64,000 nucleotides of DNA from Azospirillum oryzae (lineage in GTDB: Bacteria; Pseudomonadota; Alphaproteobacteria; Azospirillales; Azospirillaceae): the NCBI RefSeq assembly GCF_008364795.1, contig NZ_VTTM01000014.1, positions 62,001-126,000 on the forward strand, given 5' to 3'. Below are positions 46,657 through 55,700 of the stretch, piece by piece. Numbering within the stretch: position 1 is the stretch's first letter; each line of letters begins with the position of its first letter. Below the pieces are notes generated by a model. The model had not been told where the DNA came from. It was given only the letters and a program-made list of their open reading frames with translations, and did not search any database. The translations under genes and the position numbers were made by a program.

Positions 46657-47973
46657 ATGAGCGCAGACGCGACCACCGGCCGCCCGGGTGCGGTGAAGAA
46701 GCCCTTCTACACCAACCTGACCTTTCAGGTTCTGACCGCCATCAGCATCGGCATCCTGCTGGGCCACTTCTACCCGGCCATCGCCGTGCAGATGAAACCG
46801 CTGGGTGACCTGTTCATCAAGATGGTCAAGATGGTGATCGGCCCGATCGTCTTCCTGACGGTGGTGACCGGCATCTCCTCGATCGGCAACCTGAAGAAGG
46901 TCGGCAAGGTCGGCGGCAAGGCCCTGCTGTATTTCGAGGTGGTGACGACCTTCGCGCTCGGCATCGGGCTGCTGATCGTCAACCTCGTCCGCCCCGGCGC
47001 CGGCATGAACATCCAGCCGGGTCAGCTGAAGGCCGACGCGGTGCAGAAATACGCCACCACCGCCCACGAGCACGGCTTCATCGACTTCGTCGTCGGCATC
47101 GTGCCCGACAACGTGGTCGGCGCCTTCGTCCAGGGCGACATGCTGCAGATCCTGTTCTTCGCCGTGGTGTTCGGCGTCGCCCTGTCCGCCATGGGCCAGA
47201 AGGGCAAGCTGGTCGAGGATATCTTCGACAAGATCGGCCATGCCCTGTTCGGCGTGATCGGCATCCTGATGCGCGTCGCCCCGGTCGGTGCCTTCGGCGC
47301 CATGTCCTTCACCATCGGCAAGTACGGCATCTCGTCGCTGACCGCGCTGGGCCAGCTGATGGCGTCGGTCTACATCACCATGGCGATCTTCATCTTCGTC
47401 GTGCTGGGCGGCATCGCCAAGGCCTATGGCTTCAGCATCTGGAACTTCATCCGCTACATCCGCCAGGAACTGCTGATCGTGCTCGGCACCTCCTCCTCGG
47501 AGTCCGTGCTGCCGCGCATGATGGAGAAGATGCAGAAATTCGGCTGCTCCAAGCATGTCGTCGGTCTGGTGATCCCGACCGGCTATTCCTTCAACCTGGA
47601 CGGCACCTCGATCTACCTGTCGATGGCGGCGATCTTCATCGCCCAGGCCTTCAACGTCGACCTGACGATCTGGCAGCAGCTCTACATCCTCGTCATCCTG
47701 ATGCTGACCTCCAAGGGTGCGGCGGCGGTCACCGGCGGCGGCTTCGTGACGCTGGCCGCCACCCTGTCGGCCACCGGCGTCCTGCCGATCGAAGGTCTGG
47801 CCCTGCTGCTGGGCGTCGACCGCTTCATGTCTGAGGCCCGCGCGCTGACCAACCTGATCGGCAACGGTGTCGCCACCGTCGTCGTCGCCAAGATGGAAGG
47901 CGAGTTCGACGAGAGCAAGGCGGTCGCCGAGTACCAGCAGCACTTCAAGGAGCCGGCGCTGGCCCGGATCTGA
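46657..47973 (+). CDS. dctA: C4-dicarboxylate transporter DctA
   Basis: A 438-residue Na+/H+ symporter of the DAACS family that imports succinate, fumarate and malate. About eight TM helices and two re-entrant hairpins are expected. Signatures are FIKMVKMVIGPIVFLTVVTG (~46-65), the serine-rich hairpin TSSSESVLPRMMEKM, and GYSFNLDGTSIYLSMAA. GAGGAG precedes the ATG at 46657 by 6 bases. The gene is under a sigma-54 promoter with DctD sites. Malic enzyme follows on the same strand. Confidence 0.96.
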   Translation: MSADATTGRPGAVKKPFYTNLTFQVLTAISIGILLGHFYPAIAVQMKPLGDLFIKMVKMVIGPIVFLTVVTGISSIGNLKKVGKVGGKALLYFEVVTTFALGIGLLIVNLVRPGAGMNIQPGQLKADAVQKYATTAHEHGFIDFVVGIVPDNVVGAFVQGDMLQILFFAVVFGVALSAMGQKGKLVEDIFDKIGHALFGVIGILMRVAPVGAFGAMSFTIGKYGISSLTALGQLMASVYITMAIFIFVVLGGIAKAYGFSIWNFIRYIRQELLIVLGTSSSESVLPRMMEKMQKFGCSKHVVGLVIPTGYSFNLDGTSIYLSMAAIFIAQAFNVDLTIWQQLYILVILMLTSKGAAAVTGGGFVTLAATLSATGVLPIEGLALLLGVDRFMSEARALTNLIGNGVATVVVAKMEGEFDESKAVAEYQQHFKEPALARI

Positions 47974-48065
47974 CCATCTGCCGCAAACGCGCGGCACACA
48001 TGCGGGCGCCGGATTTGGAAATTCCAAAGATGATCCATCCGGCCCCCATGAGGATCCTGTAAGGT

Positions 48066-48103
48066 AAGGGGGACGCTTCGATTTGTTTCGAATCGTCCCC
48101 CTT
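48066..48103 (+). terminator. Hairpin after dctA
   Basis: AAGGGGGACG-C-TTCGA pairs with TCGAA-T-CGTCCCCCTT around a short loop, an almost perfect 15-bp stem. The tail CCGTTTCG has only a short U run, so termination may be partial. It separates dctA from the malic enzyme gene. Confidence 0.6.
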
Positions 48104-48119
48104 CCGTTTCGCGGGGCGG

Positions 48120-48147
48120 TTGGCGCAACAGTCCGAATGGGCTATAA
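48120..48147 (+). promoter_or_regulatory. Candidate sigma-70 promoter of malic enzyme gene
   Basis: TTGGCG (48120-48125), a 16-base spacer and CTATAA (48142-48147) lie about 67 bases before the ATG. Confidence 0.5.
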
Positions 48148-48213
48148 CCGCCAATCAGGTGAAGTGAACGCAAAGAATTAACTGAAATCTCGTTAACCGG
48201 AGGAAGAGACCCG

Positions 48214-50523
48214 ATGTCCGGCGATTTTGAGGCGATGGCGCTTGAGTATCACCGCAACCCGCGGCCCGGTAAGCTGGCAGTAGTCGCGACCAAGCCCATG
48301 GCCAATCAGCGCGATCTGGCGCTGGCATATTCGCCGGGCGTTGCCCATGCCTGCACCGCCATCGCCGAGGATCCGTCGAAGGCGGCGGAGCTGACGGCGC
48401 GGGCCAATCTGGTGGCGGTCGTCACCAACGGCACCGCCGTGCTGGGCTTGGGCAACATCGGACCGATGGCCGCCAAGCCGGTGATGGAAGGCAAGGCCGT
48501 CCTCTTCAAGAAGTTCGCCGGCATCGACTGCTTCGACATCGAGCTGAACGAACTGGATGTCGATGGTCTGGTCGACACCATCGTCCGGCTGGAGCCGACC
48601 TTCGGCGCCATCAACCTGGAAGACATCGCCGCCCCCGCCTGTTTCGAGATCGAGCGCCGCTGCCGCGAGCGCATGAAGATCCCGGTGTTCCACGATGACC
48701 AGCACGGCACCGCCATCGTGGTGGGTGCCGCCGTGCTGAACGGTCTGGCGTTGGTCGGCAAGGACATCTCCAAGGTCAAGGTGGTCTCCACCGGTGGTGG
48801 CGCCGCCGGCATCGCCTGCCTCGACCTGATGCTTTCGCTGGGTGTCCGCCGCGAGAATGTCTGGCTGGTCGACCGCATCGGCGTGGTCCACAAGGGCCGC
48901 AACGAGGAGATGAACGAGTACAAGGAGGCCTACGCGCACGATACCGAGGCGCGCGCGCTGTCCGACGTCATCGACGGCGCCGACATCTTCCTCGGCCTGT
49001 CCGGCGCCAAGGTCCTGAAGCCGGAGCTGCTAGCCCGCATGGCCGACAAGCCGCTGATCCTGGCGCTCGCCAACCCGGAGCCGGAGATCATGCCGGATCT
49101 GGCCCGCGAAGCCCGTCCGGACGCCATCATCGCCACCGGCCGCTCCGATTTCCCCAATCAGGTCAACAACGTCCTGTGCTTCCCCTTCATCTTCCGCGGT
49201 GCGCTGGACGTCGGCGCCACCACGGTGAACGAGGAGATGAAGATCGCGGCGACCCACGCCATGGCCAACCTCGCCCGTGCCGAACCGTCGGACGTGGTGG
49301 CGGCGGCGTATGTCGGTGAATCGCTGCGCTTCGGCCCGGACTACATCCTGCCCAAGCCCTTCGACCCCCGCCTGATCGTCGAGGTGTCGTCGGCCGTCGC
49401 CAAGGCGGCCATGGACAGCGGCGTCGCCACCCGGCCGATCGCCGACTTCCGCGCCTATCAGGACCAGCTGAACCAGTACGTCATCCGCTCCGGCCTGTTC
49501 ATGAAGCCGGTCATCACCAAGGCCAAGACCGCACCCAAGCGCGTCGTCTATGCCGAGGGCGAGGACCCGCGCGTGATCCGCTGCGCCCAGGTGGTGGTCG
49601 ACGACGGCATCGCGCATCCGGTGCTGATCGGCCGCCGCGAGGTGATCGAGCGGGTGATCGGCGAGATGGGTCTGCGCCTGAAGATCGGCCAGGACGTGGA
49701 GGTCATCGAGATCATCCGCGATCCGCGCTATCACAACTTCACCGAACATTACCGCAAGCTGATGGGCCGCCGCGGCGTGTCGCCCAGCCATGCCGCCAAC
49801 GTGGTGCGCACCCAGCCCACCGTCTTCGGCGCCCTGATGGTCCGCCGTGGCGAGGCCGACGCGCTGGTCTGCGGAACCACCGGCCGCTTCAACGAGCATT
49901 GGGCGCACATCTGCGGCCTGATCGGCCTGCGTGACGGCGTGAAGGTCGCCGCGACGATGAACGCGCTGATCTCGCAGAAGGGTGTCCACTTCATCACCGA
50001 CACCTACGTCAACCCCGACCCGACCGCCGAGCAGGTGGCCGAGATCGCCCGGCTGGCGGCGGACGAGGTGATGCGCTTCGGCATCGAGCCGAAGGTGGCC
50101 CTGCTGTCCCACTCCAACTTCGGCAGCGCCGATACGCCGTCGGCCCGCAAGATGCGCGCGGCCGTGGAACTGGCCTGGAAGCAGATGCCGGATGTCGAGA
50201 TCGACGGCGAGATGCATGCCGACGCCGCCCTCGCCCCCGCCATCCGCAAGGAGCTGCTGCCCGACAGTCCGCTGAAGGGCGAAGCCAACCTACTGGTGAT
50301 GCCGACGCTGGACGCCGCAAACATCGCCTTCAACATGATGAAGATCCTGGGCGAGGCGCAGAATGTCGGCCCGATCCTGCTGGGCGTCCAGCGGCCGGTC
50401 CACATCGTCACCCCGTCGGTCACCACCCGCGGTCTGGTCAACATGACCGCGGTCGCCGTCGTCGACGCCCAACTGGCCGAGCCGGTCAACGCCGCCCCGA
50501 CCCCGCCGGCGGGCGTGGCGTAA
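48214..50523 (+). CDS. maeB: NADP-dependent malic enzyme (MaeB) with phosphotransacetylase-like domain
   Basis: A 769-residue protein of the large MaeB form. Residues ~1-430 are the malic enzyme: LALAYSPGVAHAC, FGAINLEDIAAPACFEIE, the Tyr/Lys catalytic region, and GGGAAGIACLDLMLSLGV (NADP Rossmann motif, GxGxxA variant). Residues ~440-769 form a phosphotransacetylase-like domain (RVVYAEGEDPRVIRCAQVV...LLVMPTLDAANIAFNMMK), usually inactive as an enzyme and regulatory for acetyl-CoA response. It converts malate to pyruvate and CO2, supplying acetyl-CoA from dicarboxylates taken up by DctA. GGAGGAAGAG precedes the ATG. A strong hairpin separates it from dctA. Confidence 0.95.
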   Translation: MSGDFEAMALEYHRNPRPGKLAVVATKPMANQRDLALAYSPGVAHACTAIAEDPSKAAELTARANLVAVVTNGTAVLGLGNIGPMAAKPVMEGKAVLFKKFAGIDCFDIELNELDVDGLVDTIVRLEPTFGAINLEDIAAPACFEIERRCRERMKIPVFHDDQHGTAIVVGAAVLNGLALVGKDISKVKVVSTGGGAAGIACLDLMLSLGVRRENVWLVDRIGVVHKGRNEEMNEYKEAYAHDTEARALSDVIDGADIFLGLSGAKVLKPELLARMADKPLILALANPEPEIMPDLAREARPDAIIATGRSDFPNQVNNVLCFPFIFRGALDVGATTVNEEMKIAATHAMANLARAEPSDVVAAAYVGESLRFGPDYILPKPFDPRLIVEVSSAVAKAAMDSGVATRPIADFRAYQDQLNQYVIRSGLFMKPVITKAKTAPKRVVYAEGEDPRVIRCAQVVVDDGIAHPVLIGRREVIERVIGEMGLRLKIGQDVEVIEIIRDPRYHNFTEHYRKLMGRRGVSPSHAANVVRTQPTVFGALMVRRGEADALVCGTTGRFNEHWAHICGLIGLRDGVKVAATMNALISQKGVHFITDTYVNPDPTAEQVAEIARLAADEVMRFGIEPKVALLSHSNFGSADTPSARKMRAAVELAWKQMPDVEIDGEMHADAALAPAIRKELLPDSPLKGEANLLVMPTLDAANIAFNMMKILGEAQNVGPILLGVQRPVHIVTPSVTTRGLVNMTAVAVVDAQLAEPVNAAPTPPAGVA

Positions 50524-50556
50524 GGTCGGGTATTCCCTCAACCGCACAGGCACTTA

Positions 50557-50648
50557 CTCCCTCCCCTGCGTAGCTCTCGCACAAAGCTTCGCTTTGTGCT
50601 GACGCGGCAGGCGGACCGCAGGTCCGCTGAGAGCGGGGGAGGGTCGGG
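50557..50648. repeat. Cloverleaf-type intergenic palindromic repeat
   Basis: Outer arms CTCCCTCCCC (50557 on) and CGGGGGAGGG (50634-50643), then GCTCTC (50573) with GAGAGC (50629), enclose two perfect hairpins: CACAAAGC-TTC-GCTTTGTG (50580-50598) and GCGGACC-GCA-GGTCCGC (50611-50627). The three-stem layout is typical of small non-coding palindromic elements in alphaproteobacteria. It may also terminate maeB. Confidence 0.7.
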
Positions 50649-50730
50649 GTGGGGGCACGGGTCTCCACCCCTTCCACCGCCCCCAATTCGTGCTATCCCT
50701 TACCCGTAGCCAACAGGAACGGCACGGGGC

Positions 50731-52746
50731 ATGAGCAACCAGCGCAATTCCGGCCAGCGCAATTCCGGCAACTCCGCAACCGCCGCCGCGGCGCTGGTGG
50801 GGCAGGCCGTGCCTCTGCACCAAGCCGGCCGCCTGCCTGAGGCCGAAGCTCTCTATCGCCAAGCAATCGCCGTTCAGCCGCGCCAGCCGGACGCCCTTCA
50901 CCTGCTCGGCATGATCGCTTGCCAGACCGGCCGTCTCAAAGAGGCCGCCGACCTGATCGGGCAGGCGGTGGCGGCCAAGCGCGACGTTCCCGACTACCAC
51001 GCCAATCTTGCCTACGCCCTCCAGGCGCTCGGCCGCTCCGCCGAGGCGGAGCGCGCGGCGCGCAATGCCCTGCGCCTGCGCCGTCCGTTCCCGGAGGCCG
51101 CCAACACCCTGGGCAACGCCCTCAATGCGCAAGGCAAGGCCGCCGAGGCCGCCGAGGCCTATCGTGCCGCCCTGCGCGCCCGTCCCGACTATGCGGAGGC
51201 GGAAGGCAACCTGGGTGCCGTGCTCCGCAGCCTCGGCCACTCGGCAGAGGCTGAACCACTGCTGCGCCACGCGCTCGCCGCCAATCCCTCCCTGACGGAA
51301 GCGCGCGCCGCCCTGGGCCTCGCCTTGCTCGACCTGGGGCAAGACGACGAAGGGGAGACGACGTTGCGTGCCGTGCTGGCACGCCGGCCAGACCATGCGG
51401 CGGCGGCCCTGGCATTGGCCGGATCGCGGCAACGCCGCTGCGGGGACGCGGAGCCGGCCTACCGCCGCTACCTGATGTTGGAGCCGGCGGATGCCGAGGG
51501 CTGGAACGCCTACGGCCTCGCCCTGCAAGCTGCCGACCGCATCGGACCGGCCGCCGATGCCTTCGCCCGCGCCGCACGGCTCGACCCGCAAATGACGGAG
51601 GCGATGACCAATCTCGGCACGATACGCCGTCTGCAGGGACAGGCCGTGGCCTCCGCCGAGTTGCAACGCCGCGCACTCGACCTGCGCCCCGGCTATGCCG
51701 CCGCCCATACCAATCTGGCGCTCGCCCTTCAGGATCTGGGCGACGATGCCGGCGCGGAGCGGGAGTTCACCAACGCCCTGGACGCCGATCCGGCGCAGGC
51801 CCTCGCCCGCTTCAACCGTGCCATCCTGCGTCTGCGCCAGGGCCGGTTGGCCGAGGGGTGGGAGGATTACACCGTCCGCTTCGAGTCCGGCCGCCTGTGG
51901 CCGAGACGTCCCTTCAACATCCCGGAATGGGAGGGGGACGAGCTTGCCGGACGACGCCTGCTGCTGTGGGCCGAACAGGGGTTGGGCGACGAGTTCATGT
52001 TCGGCTCCCTTCTGCCGGAAGCCCTGTCGCGTTTCCCCGACGCCATCGTCGAATGCGAACTGCGGCTGGTCTCGCTGTTTCAGCGCTCCTTTCCCAGCAC
52101 CACGGTGCGCGCGCCGACGCGGCGGCCGACCGATGCCGACTGCCATCTCCCCTTCGGCTCGCTGCCGCCCCTGCTGTGGCAGACCGCACCGGTTCCAACC
52201 CCACCCGCCGGCTGGCTGAAACCGCATCCGGAGCGGGTGGCGGCATGGCGGTCGCGGCTGGACGCGCTCGGCCCCGGCCTGACGGTCGGCATTGCCTGGA
52301 CCAGCCGGCGCATCACCACTGAACGGCGCCATTCCTATACGGAGTTGGAGGATTGGACTTCCCTGCTGCGCCTGCCCGGCATTCAGGCGGTCAGTCTGCA
52401 ATATGATGGACGCGAGGAAGAGATCGCCGCTGTCGAGGAACGCTTGGGCCTGCGTATCCACCGCTGGCCCGACCTCGACCAGATCGCTGATCTGGAGGGC
52501 ACCGCGGCCCTGATGGCGAACCTGGATCTGGCGATCACCGTCGCGTCCTCCGCCGGAGAAATGGCGGCAGCGCTGGGCGTGCCGGTCTGGCGTCTCGGCC
52601 GGCGCGACTGGACTCAACTCGGCACATCGGTGCGTCCCTGGTTCCCCACCATGCGCTGCATCCATCCCGATGGATCGGTGGGCGTTGGTGGCGCCATTCC
52701 AAAGGCAACACAGATGCTTACCAGACTTTCGGCAGGTGATCTGTGA
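50731..52746 (+). CDS. TPR protein with glycosyltransferase-like C-domain
   Basis: A 671-residue protein. TPR repeats run from ~20 to ~365 (about ten copies of the A.G.L.EAE..YR.A...P pattern). The C-terminal ~300 residues match the GT9/heptosyltransferase-like layout: EQGLGDEFMF (415-424), GIAWTSRR and the end motif SSAGEMAAALGVPVW in place of the DTAxAHLAxALG signature. The loss of the Asp and His of that signature suggests altered sugar-nucleotide binding. The start at 50731 has a weak GGGG site. It is coupled to the next gene by a GTGA overlap. Likely a protein or flagellin glycosylation component (inference). Confidence 0.82.
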   Translation: MSNQRNSGQRNSGNSATAAAALVGQAVPLHQAGRLPEAEALYRQAIAVQPRQPDALHLLGMIACQTGRLKEAADLIGQAVAAKRDVPDYHANLAYALQALGRSAEAERAARNALRLRRPFPEAANTLGNALNAQGKAAEAAEAYRAALRARPDYAEAEGNLGAVLRSLGHSAEAEPLLRHALAANPSLTEARAALGLALLDLGQDDEGETTLRAVLARRPDHAAAALALAGSRQRRCGDAEPAYRRYLMLEPADAEGWNAYGLALQAADRIGPAADAFARAARLDPQMTEAMTNLGTIRRLQGQAVASAELQRRALDLRPGYAAAHTNLALALQDLGDDAGAEREFTNALDADPAQALARFNRAILRLRQGRLAEGWEDYTVRFESGRLWPRRPFNIPEWEGDELAGRRLLLWAEQGLGDEFMFGSLLPEALSRFPDAIVECELRLVSLFQRSFPSTTVRAPTRRPTDADCHLPFGSLPPLLWQTAPVPTPPAGWLKPHPERVAAWRSRLDALGPGLTVGIAWTSRRITTERRHSYTELEDWTSLLRLPGIQAVSLQYDGREEEIAAVEERLGLRIHRWPDLDQIADLEGTAALMANLDLAITVASSAGEMAAALGVPVWRLGRRDWTQLGTSVRPWFPTMRCIHPDGSVGVGGAIPKATQMLTRLSAGDL

Positions 52747-55700
52747 GCGTTTCCGACTGGTTCGCCGAGGCACTTCGCCATCATCAGGCCGGCGCTCTGG
52801 ACGCCGCCGAACCCCTGTACCGACGTGTCTTGGATGCCGAACCGCGTCACGCCGACGCCCTGCATCTGCTGGGCGTGCTGAACCACCAACGGAACAACAA
52901 CTCCCAGGCCATTGATCTGATTGATAGAGCCGTCGAGCTTGCACCAGATGTAGCGGACTACCGCGCCAACCAGGGCATCGTTCTGCAGCGACTAGGCCGC
53001 CTGAAGGACGCCGAAGCGGCGCAGCGCCACGCGCTGGAGTGCGATCCCACCCATGTCGGCGCCCATTTCAATCTGGGGCTGGTGCTTGCCGCGCTCGACC
53101 GCTTGGCGGAAGCCGCCGCCCATTATGCCGAGGCTGCCCGGCTGTCTCCCGATTTGGCCGATGCCCATCTGAACCTCGGCGCCGCCCTGCAGGGGACCGG
53201 CCGGGCGGAAGAAGCATTGGCGGCTCACGCCCGCGCGGCGGACCTGCTGCCCGGCGACCCGCGGCCCTGGACCAACCGGGCCGTCAGCCTTCAGCAACTC
53301 GGCCGCAAGAGCGAGGCCGCCGACGCCTTGCATAGGGCGGCGACGCTGGGCGGCGGCATCGCCGACCCCACGGCGCTGTCCGCACTCGCCGCTGCGCTCC
53401 ACTCCGCCGGGCGAATGGAGGACGCGGCGGAGCGCTACGCCGACGCTTTGCGCCTCAATCCGCGCGATGCGTTTTCCCTCAATGGGTTGGGTCTCTGTCT
53501 TAAGGCCCTTGGTCAATTGGATGATGCCGCCGCCTGCTTCGATGCGGCTACCGCCATCCAGCCCGACCATGCCGATGCGCTGGACAATCTCGGCAGCATC
53601 CGCAACGCCCAGGGCCGCCACGCCGAGGCCGAGACCCTGCACCGGGACGCGATCCGCCACCGGCCCGACTTCGCCGGCGCCTGGAACAATCTCGGCAATG
53701 CCCGTCATGCCGCCGGCCGCACGTCCGACGCCTGGAGGGCTTGGCATGTGGCGATGACTCTCGATCCCACCTTGCCGGAGACCCACACCAACCTTGGCAA
53801 CGCCCTGCGCGGCGCCGAGCGTTTCGCCGAGGCCGGTAAGTCGCAACGTCGCGCCATCCGACTTGCACCGCTGGAGGCCCCCGCCCGCAACAATCTGGGC
53901 CATTTGCGCCAGGGCCGCCACGACCATGGCGGCGCCGCCGACTGCTACCGCAGCGCACTGGCGCTGGAGCCCGCCTATGGCGAGGCCTGGAGCAACCTGG
54001 GACTGGCCCGCCAGCGGTTGGGCGACGGCACGGGGGCGGAGCGCTGCTATGACCGGGCGCTGACGCTGCGGCCCGACCTGTCGCTGTCGCACTTCAACAA
54101 GGGTCTGCTGCGGCTGGAGGCCGGCGATCTCGATCATGGCTGGCCCGGTTACGCCTGGCGCTTCGGATCGGGGCAGGTCGGGCAGGGGCGTCAGCCGCGT
54201 GCCCAGGCGTGGCGCGGGGAGGACCTGACCGGCCGCCGCCTGATGATCTGGGGCGAACAGGGCGTGGGCGACACCATCCTGTTCTCCGCTCTCTGCCCGG
54301 AACTGGCCGGACGCGCCGTTTCCACCATCCTGGAGGTCGACCGTCGGCTGGTGCCGCTGTTCGCCCGCTCCTTCCCGACCCTGCGGGTGCGGGCGGACGC
54401 GCTGGACGCACAGGGGCGGGAGGCGATGGCGATCCCCGACTATGACCGCCATGTGCCGATGGGCTCCTTGCCCCGCGTCCTGCGCCGCAGGCTGGCCGAT
54501 TTTCCGCCGCGCTCCTCCTGGCTGGTGCCCGACGCCGGTCTGGTGGAACGCTGGCGCGAACGTCTGGCGGCGCTCGGCCGGGACTTGCGCATCGGCATCG
54601 GCTGGCGCAGCCAGATGATGACGGCGGAGCGAAGCGTCGCCTATCTGCCGCTGGACGCCTGGGCACCGCTGTTCGCACTGCCCGGCGTCCAATGGGTGGT
54701 GCTGCAATATGGCGAGGTGGAGGAGGAGGTCCGGCAGGCCGAGCAGCGCTTCTGCATCCAACTGCATCGCTGGGACGACCTCGACCGCAAGGACGATTTC
54801 GATGGCGTCGCCGCCCTGATCGCCGGGTTGGACCTCGTCATTTCGCCGGCCATGTCGGTCGGCGAACTGGCCGGCGCGCTCGGTACCCCGGTCTGGCGCT
54901 TCGGCACCCGCGACTGGACCCAGCTGGGGGCCGGGGTCCGCCCCTGGTATCCGTCGATGCGCCTCTTCCAGCCCCGCCCCGGCGAACCACTGTCGGCGAC
55001 GATGGCCGATATGGCCTGTGCGCTGAAGTCACTCCGGCCGGCTGCCGAGAATCCCACCACCTCCCGATTATCGACGGCGTCACGCTATGCCACCCCCTCA
55101 CCCAGCCCTCTCCCCGGGGGGGAGAGGGTATCCGCGGAGGGGGAGAGGTTGGCGGCGCAAGCGGTCGCTCTGCATCGGCAAGGTCGGCTGCCCGACGCTG
55201 AAGCCCTCCACCGCAAGGCCGTGGCAGCGTCTCCTACTCACCCGGCCGCCTGGACCAATGGCGGGCTCACGCTGCTCCGGCTTGGCCGCGTCGAAGCGGC
55301 CATCCAATGGCAGCGACGCGCGGTGTCGCTAAATCCGACATTCCCCGAAGCCTTGAGCAATCTCGGCGTGGCACTCCAGGCCGGCGGGTTCCCGGCAGAG
55401 GCCGCGACACTGCATCGCCGGGTCGTCCGGCTGCGTCCGTTGCTGGCCGAGGGCTGGGGCAACCTCGCGGCCGCTCTGCTCGCCGCCCGGCGCTTTGCCG
55501 AGGCGGAGACTGCCTGCATCCGTGCGGCAGTCCTGGCCCCAAGCCTTGCCGGCATGCTGATCACGGCCGGCGGGGCGTCGAAGGGACAGGGGCGTTTCGC
55601 CGAGGCTGTTCGCCAGTGCCGCCGTGCATTGCGCATCGCCCCGGCTTCGGCCAAGGGCTGGTCGAACCTGGGCATGGCCCTGGCCGGACTGGGTCTCTGG

